From Methylophaga sp. (GTDB lineage Bacteria > Pseudomonadota > Gammaproteobacteria > Nitrosococcales > Methylophagaceae), in assembly GCF_030651745.1 (NCBI RefSeq), contig NZ_JAUSCC010000058.1:1-15808 (forward strand): 15,808 bases of DNA, given 5' to 3'. Position 1 is the first letter of the stretch; the number at the start of each line of letters is the position of its first letter. The notes beneath the pieces were generated by a model, which was given only the letters and a program-made list of their open reading frames with translations, did not search any database and was not told the DNA's origin. This document shows positions 1 through 7,909 of this stretch, in pieces. Both the position numbers and the translations under genes were made by a program.

Positions 1-12
1 GGGGTAGTGTAA

Positions 13-35
13 GCTGACTTAGGAGTTAAGTTAGC
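13..35 (+). promoter_or_regulatory. Leader hairpin upstream of the cold-shock gene
   Basis: Positions 13-21 (GCTGACTTA) pair with 27-35 (TAAGTTAGC), giving nine pairs including one G-U wobble. The five-base loop GGAGT is part of an AGGAG sequence at 21-25. No T-run follows, so it is not a terminator. It lies 26 nt before the csp start codon. Cold-shock mRNAs are known to have structured leaders, but a role for this hairpin is inference, and the promoter lies outside the window or is not recognisable. Confidence 0.45.
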
Positions 36-61
36 AGAAGATTTAAGATATTGAGGTTGAT

Positions 62-271
62 ATGGCAGAGCAAGTTACAGGCACAGTGAAATGGTTCAAT
101 GACGCAAAAGGATTCGGCTTTATTGAACGCGCCGATGGTCCGGATGTATTTGTACATCACAGCGCGATTAAATCAGATGGTTTCAGAACTCTGAAAGAAG
201 GCCAATCTGTCACGATGGAAGTGACACAAGGTCAAAAAGGTCCACAAGCGGAAAACGTTGTCCCTAGCTGA
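62..271 (+). CDS. CspA-family cold-shock protein
   Basis: A 69-residue single cold-shock domain, the usual length for the family. It binds single-stranded RNA and DNA without strong sequence preference and acts as a cytoplasmic RNA chaperone or antiterminator. The family signature is complete: GTVKWFN near residues 7-13, RNP1 KGFGFI near 16-21 and RNP2 VFVHH near 29-33, supplying the aromatic residues that stack on bases. The ATG is preceded by GAGGT at 53-57 with 4 nt spacing. The gene is monocistronic: an intrinsic terminator begins 24 nt after the stop. Family membership is certain. Whether it is truly cold-induced or constitutive cannot be told from the protein, and no gene letter can be assigned because paralogues are near-identical. 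Confidence 0.97.
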   Translation: MAEQVTGTVKWFNDAKGFGFIERADGPDVFVHHSAIKSDGFRTLKEGQSVTMEVTQGQKGPQAENVVPS

Positions 272-294
272 TAACCAGGTCCGATACAGACATG

Positions 295-328
295 AAAAAC
301 CGGTTAAGTAATTAGCCGGTTTTTTTTT
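295..328 (+). terminator. Intrinsic terminator of the cold-shock gene
   Basis: Positions 295-307 pair with 312-324 (13 pairs including one G-U wobble, core CCGG/CCGG) around the tetraloop GTAA. A T-tract runs through 328. This is a textbook Rho-independent terminator and isolates csp from the DUF4197 gene. Confidence 0.93.
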
Positions 329-360
329 GCCTGTAGCTTGTAATATTTTAAAGGTTTGGC

Positions 361-390
361 TTGACGCTGGGTGACTTGCACAGGCAATAT
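361..390 (+). promoter_or_regulatory. Possible sigma-70-type promoter for the DUF4197 gene
   Basis: TTGACG at 361-366 is followed, after 18 nt, by CAATAT at 385-390. The -35 is close to consensus but the -10 matches at only three of six positions. It lies between the csp terminator and the gene's ribosome binding site, which is where a promoter is needed. It also explains why the in-frame TTG at 361 is unlikely to be a start codon. Confidence 0.35.
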
Positions 391-417
391 CCCACGCCCA
401 TGGGGAAGGAATTCATT

Positions 418-1173
418 ATGTCTTATCGCGATAAATTTGGCGTTGTTTTAGTTACGCTGTCGCTTGGTTGTCTGGCTACAACGGCACAAGCTGACTGGAA
501 ACAATTCTTAAATGACTTCAGTAAGTCAGGAACCGCCATACTAGGGAATCAACAAGGTAGCGATTTAAGCACTGATACGATCGCCAATGGCTTAAAAGAA
601 GCCTTGGAAGTAGGTACAAGGAAAGCGGTAGAAAGCGTCAGTCAGGAAGGCGGATATCTGAATAACCCGCAAATTCGTATTCCACTCCCACCTCGCGTAC
701 AACAGGCCGCTGGACTTATGCGTCAGATGGGTCTGAATAAAATGGCCGATGACTTTGAGCAAAGCATTAATCGCGCAGCAGAAAAAGCAGCCCCACAAGC
801 AACATCGATCATGATTGATGCGATTAAAAGCATGACCATTGACGATGCTCGCACTATTTTGAATGGTGAGAATGATGCTGCTACCCGTTTCTTTGAAGAT
901 CGCACCAGAGGCAAACTCGCAGGCTTATTTGAACCGATCATCGATAGTTCATTGAACGAAGTTGGCGCGACCCGCTATTACAATCAACTTGACGATAAAG
1001 TCAGTTCATTACCTGTAGTAGGGCAAGATCTGAATCTGGATTTACCCGATTATGTAACGGGACAAGCATTGGATGGCTTATTTGTCATGCTGGCTCAGGA
1101 AGAACAGAAAATCCGTAACAATCCGGCAGCACGTACCTCAGAAATTTTGCAGCAAGTTTTTGGCAGTAAATAG
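418..1173 (+). CDS. DUF4197 family secreted protein
   Basis: The gene encodes 251 residues from the ATG at 418, chosen because AAGGA at 406-410 sits 7 nt upstream and because this start exposes a clean Sec signal peptide: a charged N-terminus, a hydrophobic run at about residues 8-20, and a likely cut after TTAQA (residue 25). The frame is open back to a TTG at 361, but that would bury the signal peptide. The mature part carries DUF4197 hallmarks: a glycine-rich amphipathic start, the IPLPP segment, FEQSINRAAEKAAP, a segment reading MTIDDARTILNG, the YVTGQALDGLF stretch and a C-terminal NPAARTSE. The family is mostly helical, periplasmic and widespread in proteobacteria, with no established function. 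There is no lipobox: Cys18 lacks the expected leucine at -3. The next gene is 65 nt downstream in the same direction, with a hairpin between them. Confidence 0.9.
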   Translation: MSYRDKFGVVLVTLSLGCLATTAQADWKQFLNDFSKSGTAILGNQQGSDLSTDTIANGLKEALEVGTRKAVESVSQEGGYLNNPQIRIPLPPRVQQAAGLMRQMGLNKMADDFEQSINRAAEKAAPQATSIMIDAIKSMTIDDARTILNGENDAATRFFEDRTRGKLAGLFEPIIDSSLNEVGATRYYNQLDDKVSSLPVVGQDLNLDLPDYVTGQALDGLFVMLAQEEQKIRNNPAARTSEILQQVFGSK

Positions 1174-1202
1174 CGTTTTTGCCTACTCAGCAAAACCGCT
1201 AT
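1170..1202 (+). other. Hairpin across the DUF4197 stop codon
   Basis: Positions 1170-1182 pair with 1190-1202: thirteen positions with one internal mismatch and a seven-base loop (CTACTCA). It begins at the stop codon (1171-1173). No T-tract follows on either strand, so it is not a standard intrinsic terminator. It could stabilise the upstream mRNA or act as a weak attenuator between DUF4197 and the cytochrome gene; both are inference. Confidence 0.55.
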
Positions 1203-1238
1203 GTAATAAAATAATCACAATAAAAATAAGGGAACAAC

Positions 1239-2003
1239 ATGGCAACAAATCACAACCTGAATCTAGCAAGTCAAGGCACCTCATTAAAAGCACTTTTTAC
1301 CGGTTATTTGGTTGTGGTGGCTGTAGGTTACCTGATGGCAATCGTACAAATCCAGCTGACCCACGGATTGGCTGATGGCAAGTACGGTCTGTCTATTGAT
1401 GATATCGTCTACAGTTATTACGGCAATAGAAGCAACTCGTTACTGGAAAATAAATTACATGGTTCGATGAAACCGATGGCAACAGATGATGAACGGGCTA
1501 AAATCATTAGCTGGGTTCATGCTGGCGCGACCGAAGATGCCTATGAAAATGACGGTATCAGACAAATCTTTGATGCTAAATGCATCATCTGTCATAACGC
1601 TGATGCCGGTGGTGCGGTTCCCGATTACTCTGACTTTAAACAGATAAAAGACCGCGCGGTAGTGGATACCGGAGCCAGTATTGCCTCGCTGGCTCGTGTT
1701 TCGCATATCCACCTATTCGGTATTGCCTTTATCTTTATGTTTGTCGGGCTGATCTTCAGTTTGGCTTCGGGTGTACCTAAAGTATTAAAAGTCACCGTTA
1801 TTTCCATGCCATATATCTTTCTGTTGATCGATATCAGTTCATGGTGGTTGACTAAATTGAATCCTAACTTTGCCTGGTTTGTCATCATCGGTGGTGGTGC
1901 AATGGCGTTATCTTTTGCCTTTATGTGGATAGTGTCGATGTACGAAATGTGGATCCTGCCTCGCATTCGTGAAGATAACCGTGACGCCTTACTCGACGAG
2001 TAA
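1239..2003 (+). CDS. Membrane-anchored monoheme cytochrome c with four TM helices
   Basis: A 254-residue protein with one c-type heme site, CIICH at 115-119 (Cys115, Cys118, proximal His119). Hydrophobic segments lie near residues 16-40, 156-176, 182-204 and 211-240, so the order is one helix, a periplasmic domain of about 115 residues, then three helices. This places the heme outside the membrane, as cytochrome c maturation requires. AAGGGA at 1228-1233 lies 5 nt before the ATG. After the heme motif there is no Met until Met167, inside the second helix. His156 and His158 at the head of that helix, or Met77/Met80 ahead of the motif, are the candidate distal ligands. An electron-transfer or redox-sensing role follows from the heme site. 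The partner is unknown and I do not recognise a named family. A strong terminator follows the gene. Confidence 0.85.
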   Translation: MATNHNLNLASQGTSLKALFTGYLVVVAVGYLMAIVQIQLTHGLADGKYGLSIDDIVYSYYGNRSNSLLENKLHGSMKPMATDDERAKIISWVHAGATEDAYENDGIRQIFDAKCIICHNADAGGAVPDYSDFKQIKDRAVVDTGASIASLARVSHIHLFGIAFIFMFVGLIFSLASGVPKVLKVTVISMPYIFLLIDISSWWLTKLNPNFAWFVIIGGGAMALSFAFMWIVSMYEMWILPRIREDNRDALLDE

Positions 2004-2014
2004 AGCCTGATTGG

Positions 2015-2052
2015 AAAAGCCGCTGTCTTGTTTTATCAAGACAGCGGCTTTT
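2015..2052 (+). terminator. Strong terminator between convergent cytochrome and uup genes
   Basis: Positions 2015-2030 and 2037-2052 form a perfect 16-bp inverted repeat around a six-base loop (TTTTAT). On the plus strand the stem ends in a T-rich run (to about 2059), ending the cytochrome transcript. On the minus strand the stem ends in four T, so it may also stop the ung-yheS-uup transcript arriving from the other side. Confidence 0.92.
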
Positions 2053-2081
2053 TTGTTTGTTAAGCCGGTAAATATTCAAGC

Positions 2082-3974
2082 TTAAGCGTTTTGCAAGGCT
2101 TCCAGTTTTTCCCATTTCTCAAAAGCGGCTTCCAGCGATTTTTCCAAATCTGCCATCTGTGTTTGAGTCTGTTTAATTTTAGTTGCATCCTGCTGATAAA
2201 AGTCAGCCGCCGCCATTTTTTCTGTCAGAGCTGTGATCTGCTGTTCGAGTTTTTCAATTTCCAGCGGTAATGCTTTCAAATCCAACTGTTGCTGATAAGT
2301 TAAAGTGGATTTTTTCTTAGCCGGTTTTGCAGTAGAAGCCGGTTCCAGTTTGGTTGCTGGTTTGTCCTGTTTGGCAGGTTGCTGGCGTTGTGCCAGCCAA
2401 TCGTCATAGCCACCGACATATTCACGCACTTGCTGATCTTCATCAAAAACAATGCAGCTGGTCACCACATTATTCAGAAAGCTCCGATCATGGCTGACCA
2501 GCAACATGGTACCGGTAAAGCCCAATAATAAGTCTTCCAGCAATTCCAACGTTTCAGCATCAAGATCGTTAGTCGGTTCATCGAGCACCAGTAAATTGGC
2601 TGGTTGGGTAAATAATTTGGCCAACAACAAGCGATTACGCTCACCGCCTGATAACACTTTTACCGGTGTACGGGCGCGTTCTGGAGTAAACAGAAAATCC
2701 TGCAAGTAACCAATGATATGTTTACGGCTGCCATTAACTTCAACAAAGTCCCTGCCCTGCCCAACGTTATCTACAACACTAGCTTCTTCATCAAGTTGGC
2801 TGCGTAATTGATCAAAATAAGCCACCTGCAAGTTGGTTCCCAAACGTACCGTACCGGATTGAGGTTCAGCCCGACCTAATAAAATCGATAATAAAGTACT
2901 TTTGCCACAGCCATTCGGCCCGATAATACCGATGCGATCACCTCGTTGAATGAGAGCTGAGAAATCTTTAAACAACTGTCTGCCATCAAATTCCTGGCTG
3001 ATATTTTCAACTTCAACCACCAACTTGCCACTGCGATCTCCTTCCTGGATCTGCATCGACACGTTGCCTAGCACTTCACGACGTTGACCGCGTTCACGTC
3101 GCAGCTTTTCCAATGCTCGGACCCGACCTTCATTACGGGTACGCCGCGCTTTAATGCCTTGACGGATCCATACCTCTTCCTGAGCCAGTTTTTTATCAAA
3201 CAAGGCATTCTGTTCGGCTTCAGCTGCCAGCAAGGCTTCACGTTTCTGCAAAAAGCTATGGTAGTCACCGGGAAAACTAACCAACTGACCACGATCCAAC
3301 TGCACAATACGAGTCGCCAATGCCTGCAAAAAGCTCCGATCATGGGTGATGAATAACAAGGTGCCACCGTAGCTTTTCAGAAACCCTTCCAGCCAGGTGA
3401 TTGAGCTGATATCCAAATGGTTGGTTGGTTCATCCAGCAATAAAATATCCGGTTGACGAACCAGCGCCTGAGCCAGTAAAACACGACGCTTCATTCCGCC
3501 AGAAAGACTGGCAAACTCAACATCTGCATCAAGCGATAAACGCGAAATAACCGTTTCAACTTGCTGCTCGAGACTCCAACCATCAACCGCTTCGAGTTTA
3601 TGTTGGGCTTTTTCCAGCTTGTTGAGAATTTGCTCACTGCTGTCATGCTGCAATTGCTGAACAATATGGTGATATTCCACCAGCAATGGGGCAACTTCAC
3701 CCAGCCCTGCAGCCACCACATCAAATACACTGCCACCAGTGCCAGCAGGAACTTCCTGCTCTAGGCGGGCTATTTTCAATTCCTGTAGACCCACCATCTC
3801 ACCGCTGTCAGGCGTAATCTCGCCGGCAATGACTTTCATTAATGTAGATTTACCGGCACCGTTACGGCCAACCAGACACACTCTTTCGCCTTTATCGAGC
3901 TGGAAGTCGACTTTATCAAGTAAATTGGGTCCACCATAACTGACGGACAGCTGTTTTAAAGACAATAATGCCAC
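2082..3974 (-). CDS. uup: ABC-F ATPase Uup
   Basis: A 630-residue soluble ABC-F protein with two ATPase domains. Domain 1 has Walker A at 36-44, LSGG at 157-160 and DEPTNHLD at 181-188. Domain 2 has Walker A at 352-360, LSGGE at 441-445 and DEPTNDLD at 465-472. The linker between them carries the Uup-typical stretch EEVWIRQGIKARRTRNEGRV (about 266-285), and the last 60 residues or so form the charged coiled-coil tail that binds branched DNA in studied Uup proteins. Uup is linked to suppression of transposon precise excision, to replication-intermediate handling and to ribosome function. It has no membrane domain and is not a transporter. The start is GTG at 3974-3972, preceded by GAGG at 3986-3983 (8 nt spacing) that lies inside the end of yheS. 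Only 3 nt separate the yheS stop from this start, so translation is probably coupled. Confidence 0.96.
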   Translation of the reverse strand: MALLSLKQLSVSYGGPNLLDKVDFQLDKGERVCLVGRNGAGKSTLMKVIAGEITPDSGEMVGLQELKIARLEQEVPAGTGGSVFDVVAAGLGEVAPLLVEYHHIVQQLQHDSSEQILNKLEKAQHKLEAVDGWSLEQQVETVISRLSLDADVEFASLSGGMKRRVLLAQALVRQPDILLLDEPTNHLDISSITWLEGFLKSYGGTLLFITHDRSFLQALATRIVQLDRGQLVSFPGDYHSFLQKREALLAAEAEQNALFDKKLAQEEVWIRQGIKARRTRNEGRVRALEKLRRERGQRREVLGNVSMQIQEGDRSGKLVVEVENISQEFDGRQLFKDFSALIQRGDRIGIIGPNGCGKSTLLSILLGRAEPQSGTVRLGTNLQVAYFDQLRSQLDEEASVVDNVGQGRDFVEVNGSRKHIIGYLQDFLFTPERARTPVKVLSGGERNRLLLAKLFTQPANLLVLDEPTNDLDAETLELLEDLLLGFTGTMLLVSHDRSFLNNVVTSCIVFDEDQQVREYVGGYDDWLAQRQQPAKQDKPATKLEPASTAKPAKKKSTLTYQQQLDLKALPLEIEKLEQQITALTEKMAAADFYQQDATKIKQTQTQMADLEKSLEAAFEKWEKLEALQNA

Positions 3975-3977
3975 GGG

Positions 3978-5873
3978 TTAAACCTCTGCAGTTTCTGCGT
4001 TTTCGAGTATTTCACTGGCTTCAAGCCAGTCCATTTCAGCCTGTTCCAATGCCGCCTTGGTTGCGGCTTGCTGTTGTAACAGAGCTTTGAGTTTTTCTTT
4101 ATTAGCCGCTTCATACAGCGTTGTATCGGCGAGTTGTAATTCGATTTTGGCCAGTTCAGCATTCAGTTTGTCGAGGCTCTGTTCTGCCTTTTTGACCTGA
4201 TTTCGTAGCGGCTGTAATTTCTGGCGTTGCTGTGCTGCAGTTTGGCGATCCAGCTTTTTGGTATTGTTAGCAACACTTGTTTTATCACTGGTGTTGCTAG
4301 CCATGTCACGGCCTAAACGCAGTTGTCGGTAGTCATCCAAATCACCGTCAAATTCAGCAGCTTTGCCATCTGCCACCAGCCATAAGTCATCGGTGACATT
4401 ACGTAGAAAATACCGATCATGCGATACCACAACCAAGGCACCTTCATATTCCTGCAATGCCATCGTCAATGCCAGGCGCATTTCCAAATCAAGGTGATTG
4501 GTCGGCTCGTCAAGTAGTAACAACGCTGGACGTTGATAAACCAATAATGCCAGTACTAAACGCGCCTTTTCGCCACCTGAGAATGGGGCAACTGGCTCCA
4601 GAGCGGTATCTCCATTAAACCCGAAACCACCGAGAAAATTACGGCAATCCTGTTCCGTTGCCAGCGGATCCAGTCTTTGTAAATGCTTTAACGCACTTTC
4701 ATCTGGACGCAATTGTTCTAATTGATGCTGGGCAAAATAGCCAATAACAATATCCTTGCCTTCTCTACGTTTGCCACTTAGAGGTTCTAATTCGCCAGCA
4801 ATCAGCTTGATTAATGTCGATTTACCTGCCCCGTTAGGCCCTAATAAACCGATTCGATCACCGGGTGCCAGATGGAGTTTTATATTGTCAATTAATGGTG
4901 TTTGTTGATAACCGACACTGGCTTTATCCAAGGCTAAAATTGGTGTGGTTAACCGCCGCGGTTCAAAAAAACGAAAATGAAATGGTGAATCGACATGGGC
5001 TGGAGCTATTTTTTCCATGCGCTCCAAGGCTTTAATACGGCTTTGGGCTTGTTTGGCTTTGGTGGCTTTAGCTTTAAAGCGATTCACAAAGTCACGAATA
5101 TGGGCAATTTCGGATTGCTGCTTCTGATAAGCAGCTTGTTGATTAGCCAAATGCTCAGCACGCGCTAATTCAAAATCGGAATAATTACCTGTATACAATT
5201 TGACTCGTTGTTGTTCAATATGGGCGATATGGGTGACCACCCGATCCAGAAACTCGCGATCATGTGAAATCACCAGCAAGGTACCGCCATAACTGCGTAG
5301 CCACTCTTCCAGCCAATAAACCGCTTCGAGATCAAGATGATTGGTTGGTTCATCCAGCAGCAATAAATCACTGCGACACATCAATGCCTGAGCAAGATTA
5401 AGTCGCATGCGCCAGCCACCGGAAAAGGTTCTGACCGCCCTTTCCTGCTGATCAGCAGTGAAACCCAAACCATGTAGTAATTTTGCCGCCCGGCTGCGTG
5501 CGGTATAGCCATCAATCAGCCCTAACTGATCATGCAACTGAGTTTGCAGATGACCATCTGCATTTTTCTCAGCCTGCAACAACTGTGTCAGTAACTGACT
5601 TAGTTCGGCATCACCTTGCAACACATAGTCGATCGCCGATGTATCGACTGCAGGAGTTTCCTGAGCCACATGGGCAATAACCCATGATTCAGGCAGGGTC
5701 AGATCTCCGCTATCGGCATGTATTTCATTACGGATCATCGCAAACAAGCTGGATTTTCCCGTGCCATTGGCGCCAGTCAAACCAATACGTTGTCCAGGAT
5801 GAATCACCAGATTGGCAGCTTCAAACAGTAAACGTGGTCCGCGGCGTAAAGATAGTTGGCTAAGATTTATCAT
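3978..5873 (-). CDS. yheS: ABC-F ATPase YheS
   Basis: A 631-residue ABC-F protein aligning end to end with E. coli YheS as I recall it. Domain 1 has Walker A at 34-42 (ending GKSS rather than GKST), FSGGW at 150-154 and DEPTNHLD at 174-181. Domain 2 has Walker A at 345-353, FSGGE at 431-435 and DEPTNHLD at 455-462. The interdomain linker (about 230-300) contains the basic stretch FKAKATKAKQAQSRIK, matching the P-site tRNA interaction motif region. A coiled-coil tail occupies about 540-630. ABC-F factors of this type act at the ribosomal E site and relieve stalled translation; the exact substrate of YheS is less settled. The ATG at 5873 matches the family start, but I see no good Shine-Dalgarno before it. 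It is the middle gene of a minus-strand run: ung is 75 nt upstream and uup 3 nt downstream. Confidence 0.96.
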   Translation of the reverse strand: MINLSQLSLRRGPRLLFEAANLVIHPGQRIGLTGANGTGKSSLFAMIRNEIHADSGDLTLPESWVIAHVAQETPAVDTSAIDYVLQGDAELSQLLTQLLQAEKNADGHLQTQLHDQLGLIDGYTARSRAAKLLHGLGFTADQQERAVRTFSGGWRMRLNLAQALMCRSDLLLLDEPTNHLDLEAVYWLEEWLRSYGGTLLVISHDREFLDRVVTHIAHIEQQRVKLYTGNYSDFELARAEHLANQQAAYQKQQSEIAHIRDFVNRFKAKATKAKQAQSRIKALERMEKIAPAHVDSPFHFRFFEPRRLTTPILALDKASVGYQQTPLIDNIKLHLAPGDRIGLLGPNGAGKSTLIKLIAGELEPLSGKRREGKDIVIGYFAQHQLEQLRPDESALKHLQRLDPLATEQDCRNFLGGFGFNGDTALEPVAPFSGGEKARLVLALLVYQRPALLLLDEPTNHLDLEMRLALTMALQEYEGALVVVSHDRYFLRNVTDDLWLVADGKAAEFDGDLDDYRQLRLGRDMASNTSDKTSVANNTKKLDRQTAAQQRQKLQPLRNQVKKAEQSLDKLNAELAKIELQLADTTLYEAANKEKLKALLQQQAATKAALEQAEMDWLEASEILENAETAEV

Positions 5874-5948
5874 GGCGCGAATTGTATCAAGCCTGCTGGT
5901 CGACTGTATTGAAGAAATATGACTGTTAGAGAAATGACCGCAAAAAAA

Positions 5949-6632
5949 TTAAACGGATGACGGCAATTGCCACTCAATAGGAGTTTGTCCATGTTGCTGT
6001 AAATAAGTATTGGCCTGGCTGAAATGTTTGCAGCCTAGGAAACCTCGATGCGCTGACAATGGTGACGGATGCGGTGCCTTTAATACCAGATGTCGCTTGC
6101 TATCGATAGCAAGGCCTTTTTTCTGCGCGTAACTGCCCCACAACATAAATACAACATTATCGCGTTGTTGATTTATCAGACTAATCACCCGATCAGTAAA
6201 CTGTTCCCAGCCCTTTCCCTGGTGCGCATTGGCTTGACCATGTTCTACCGTTAAAACGGCATTGAGTAATAAAACACCCTGTTTTGCCCAGGCCTCCAGA
6301 TAGCCATGCTTGGGTGGAGTGATACCCAGATCGTTATTAAGCTCTTTATAAATATTCATTAATGAAGGTGGAATGGCGACGCCCGGTTTCACTGAAAAAC
6401 ACAAACCATGTGCCTGTCCAGGCTGATGGTATGGATCCTGTCCGATAATCACTACTTTGACTTGTGACAATGGTGTGGTTTCCAGTGCATGAAACCAATC
6501 TGCTGAATGGGGATAAATTATTTTGTGTTGCGCTTTTTGCTGCTGCAGAAAAACCTTCAGCTGCTGCATATAAGGTTTTTCAAATTCTGTCTCTAGTAAC
6601 GCTTGCCATTCAGGCGCTTTTTGCAAAGCCAT
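5949..6632 (-). CDS. ung: Uracil-DNA glycosylase (family 1)
   Basis: A 227-residue family 1 uracil-DNA glycosylase, the normal length. It removes uracil from DNA produced by cytosine deamination or dUMP misincorporation and starts base-excision repair in the cytoplasm. All key elements are visible: the water-activating loop GQDPYH with Asp66 and Tyr68, the uracil-stacking Phe79, the uracil-binding Asn124 in LLLNAVLTV, and the DNA-intercalation loop HPSPLS with His188 and Leu192. The ATG at 6632 is preceded by GGGGAAG at 6644-6638 with 5 nt spacing, a strong ribosome binding site. It is first in the minus-strand group ung, yheS, uup; the 75-nt gap to yheS leaves open whether they share a transcript. 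The next gene on the other side is divergent, 227 nt away. Confidence 0.98.
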   Translation of the reverse strand: MALQKAPEWQALLETEFEKPYMQQLKVFLQQQKAQHKIIYPHSADWFHALETTPLSQVKVVIIGQDPYHQPGQAHGLCFSVKPGVAIPPSLMNIYKELNNDLGITPPKHGYLEAWAKQGVLLLNAVLTVEHGQANAHQGKGWEQFTDRVISLINQQRDNVVFMLWGSYAQKKGLAIDSKRHLVLKAPHPSPLSAHRGFLGCKHFSQANTYLQQHGQTPIEWQLPSSV

Positions 6633-6795
6633 TATTGCTTCCCCATAGTTAAAGTCCCATCATACGGATATTGACTTTATTACTCATCATTGCAACTCAG
6701 ATATATAGTTATCAGTCGAAGGGTATCAGCTGAAAGTATTTGATATTTCAAAGTTTCAGGCCGATAGACAAGTTATTAAGTTACTGTTACTTTCC

Positions 6796-6844
6796 ATAGA
6801 TACCATTTGCAGCTATTCAAATTTTTTGTCGCAATAGTATCTAT
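6796..6844. repeat. Inverted repeat before the HD-GYP regulator gene
   Basis: ATAGATAC at 6796-6803 and its exact reverse complement GTATCTAT at 6837-6844 are separated by 33 nt and end 15 nt before the start codon at 6860. They lie in the 227-nt divergent region between ung and the regulator, which otherwise shows no clear promoter. They could be paired operator half-sites or the base of a leader RNA structure. An 8-bp repeat in AT-rich DNA may also be chance. Confidence 0.3.
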
Positions 6845-6859
6845 TTACAAGGAATCGCG

Positions 6860-7909
6860 ATGGATAATAACGCCAATGTATTAATCGTAGATGATGTTCC
6901 TGACAATATTCAGGTGGCGATGAATTTTTTAAAAGAAGAGCCCTATAATCTCTCCTTTGCTACCCGAGGGCAGGAAGCCCTGGCCTTGATGCGAACTCAC
7001 GATTATGACCTGATCCTGCTGGATATCATGATGCCAGAAATGGACGGTTATGAAGTGTGTCGACGGATAAAAGCAGAGCCGCGGTTACAGGACATTCCGA
7101 TTATATTTGTTACGGCCAAGGTGGATGTTGATTCCATTTCTCAGGGCTTTCATGCTGGCGCAGTGGATTATCTTTGTAAACCCTTTCACGCCGAAGAGTT
7201 ACTCGCAAGAGTCAACACCCATCTCACTCTTTACCGCGCTAAAAAACTTCTGCAACAAAATAATCTTTCACTTCAGCACAAATACGAACAAAACCAGCAA
7301 CGTCTACTGACTGAACTGGAGCAAAATCAGCTGGAAATGATTTATGTCTTAACCGAATTAATGGAATCCACCTCCGATGAAACCGGCAAACATATCCGCC
7401 GGGTAGCAGAATCTTGCAGGTTATTGGCTCTGTATCACGAAAGTCTGACCGATGAAGATGCCGATATTCTGTTTCATGCCGCGCCGATGCATGATATTGG
7501 CAAAATTACTATTCCCCACTCCATTCTGCACAAACCCGGCAAACTTACAGAAGACGAATTTGCCATTATGAAAACCCATACCACCCGAGCCTTTAAAATC
7601 CTTAATAACTCCAAGCGTAAATATACTAAGGCCGCGGCTATCATCGCACATCAACACCATGAAAAATGGGATGGCACCGGTTATCCGCAAGGCTTGAAGG
7701 GCCAGGACATTCATATCTACGGTCGTATAGTGGGTTTGATTGATGTGTTCGATGCCCTTATGCACAAACGCGTTTATAAAGAAGCCTGGTCGCTGGAAGC
7801 CACCGTGGATTACATTAAAAAACACAGCAGTAGTCAGTTTGACCCTTATTTGGTGAATATATTGATGGATCATATTGATGAATTTGTTGCTATTGCCGAT
7901 CAAAACTAA
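6860..7909 (+). CDS. Response regulator with HD-GYP c-di-GMP phosphodiesterase domain
   Basis: A 349-residue two-component regulator. Residues 5-122 form a receiver domain with acidic Asp11/Asp12, phosphoacceptor Asp55 in LLDIMMPEMDGYE, Thr85 and Lys107. A helical linker (about 125-160) leads into an HD-GYP domain at about 165-345, with metal ligands and signature present: GKH at 176-178, HDIGK at 211-215, MKTH ending at His240, and HHEKWDGTGYP at 266-276 (His266, His267, Glu268, Asp271). The complete motifs predict an active cyclic di-GMP phosphodiesterase, RpfG-like in layout. AAGGA at 6849-6853 sits 6 nt before the ATG. The coding end overlaps the start of the hybrid kinase gene, so that kinase is the obvious phosphodonor. 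Which process it controls (motility, biofilm, other) is not visible here. Confidence 0.94.
   Translation: MDNNANVLIVDDVPDNIQVAMNFLKEEPYNLSFATRGQEALALMRTHDYDLILLDIMMPEMDGYEVCRRIKAEPRLQDIPIIFVTAKVDVDSISQGFHAGAVDYLCKPFHAEELLARVNTHLTLYRAKKLLQQNNLSLQHKYEQNQQRLLTELEQNQLEMIYVLTELMESTSDETGKHIRRVAESCRLLALYHESLTDEDADILFHAAPMHDIGKITIPHSILHKPGKLTEDEFAIMKTHTTRAFKILNNSKRKYTKAAAIIAHQHHEKWDGTGYPQGLKGQDIHIYGRIVGLIDVFDALMHKRVYKEAWSLEATVDYIKKHSSSQFDPYLVNILMDHIDEFVAIADQN

Noticed and set aside
361..417. Upstream TTG start for the DUF4197 gene
   Set aside because: It would bury the signal peptide, while the ATG at 418 has a good ribosome binding site. The TTG at 361 is better read as part of a -35 element.
2476..3352. 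Repeated AAGCTCCGATCATG within uup
   Set aside because: Both copies encode the SHDRSFL or THDRSFL H-loop of the two ATPase domains; this is expected internal duplication.
3421..5361. Near-identical DNA in uup and yheS (GGTTGGTTCATCCAGCA)
   Set aside because: It encodes the shared Walker B DEPTNH motif of paralogous ATPase domains, so it reflects protein conservation rather than a mobile or regulatory repeat.
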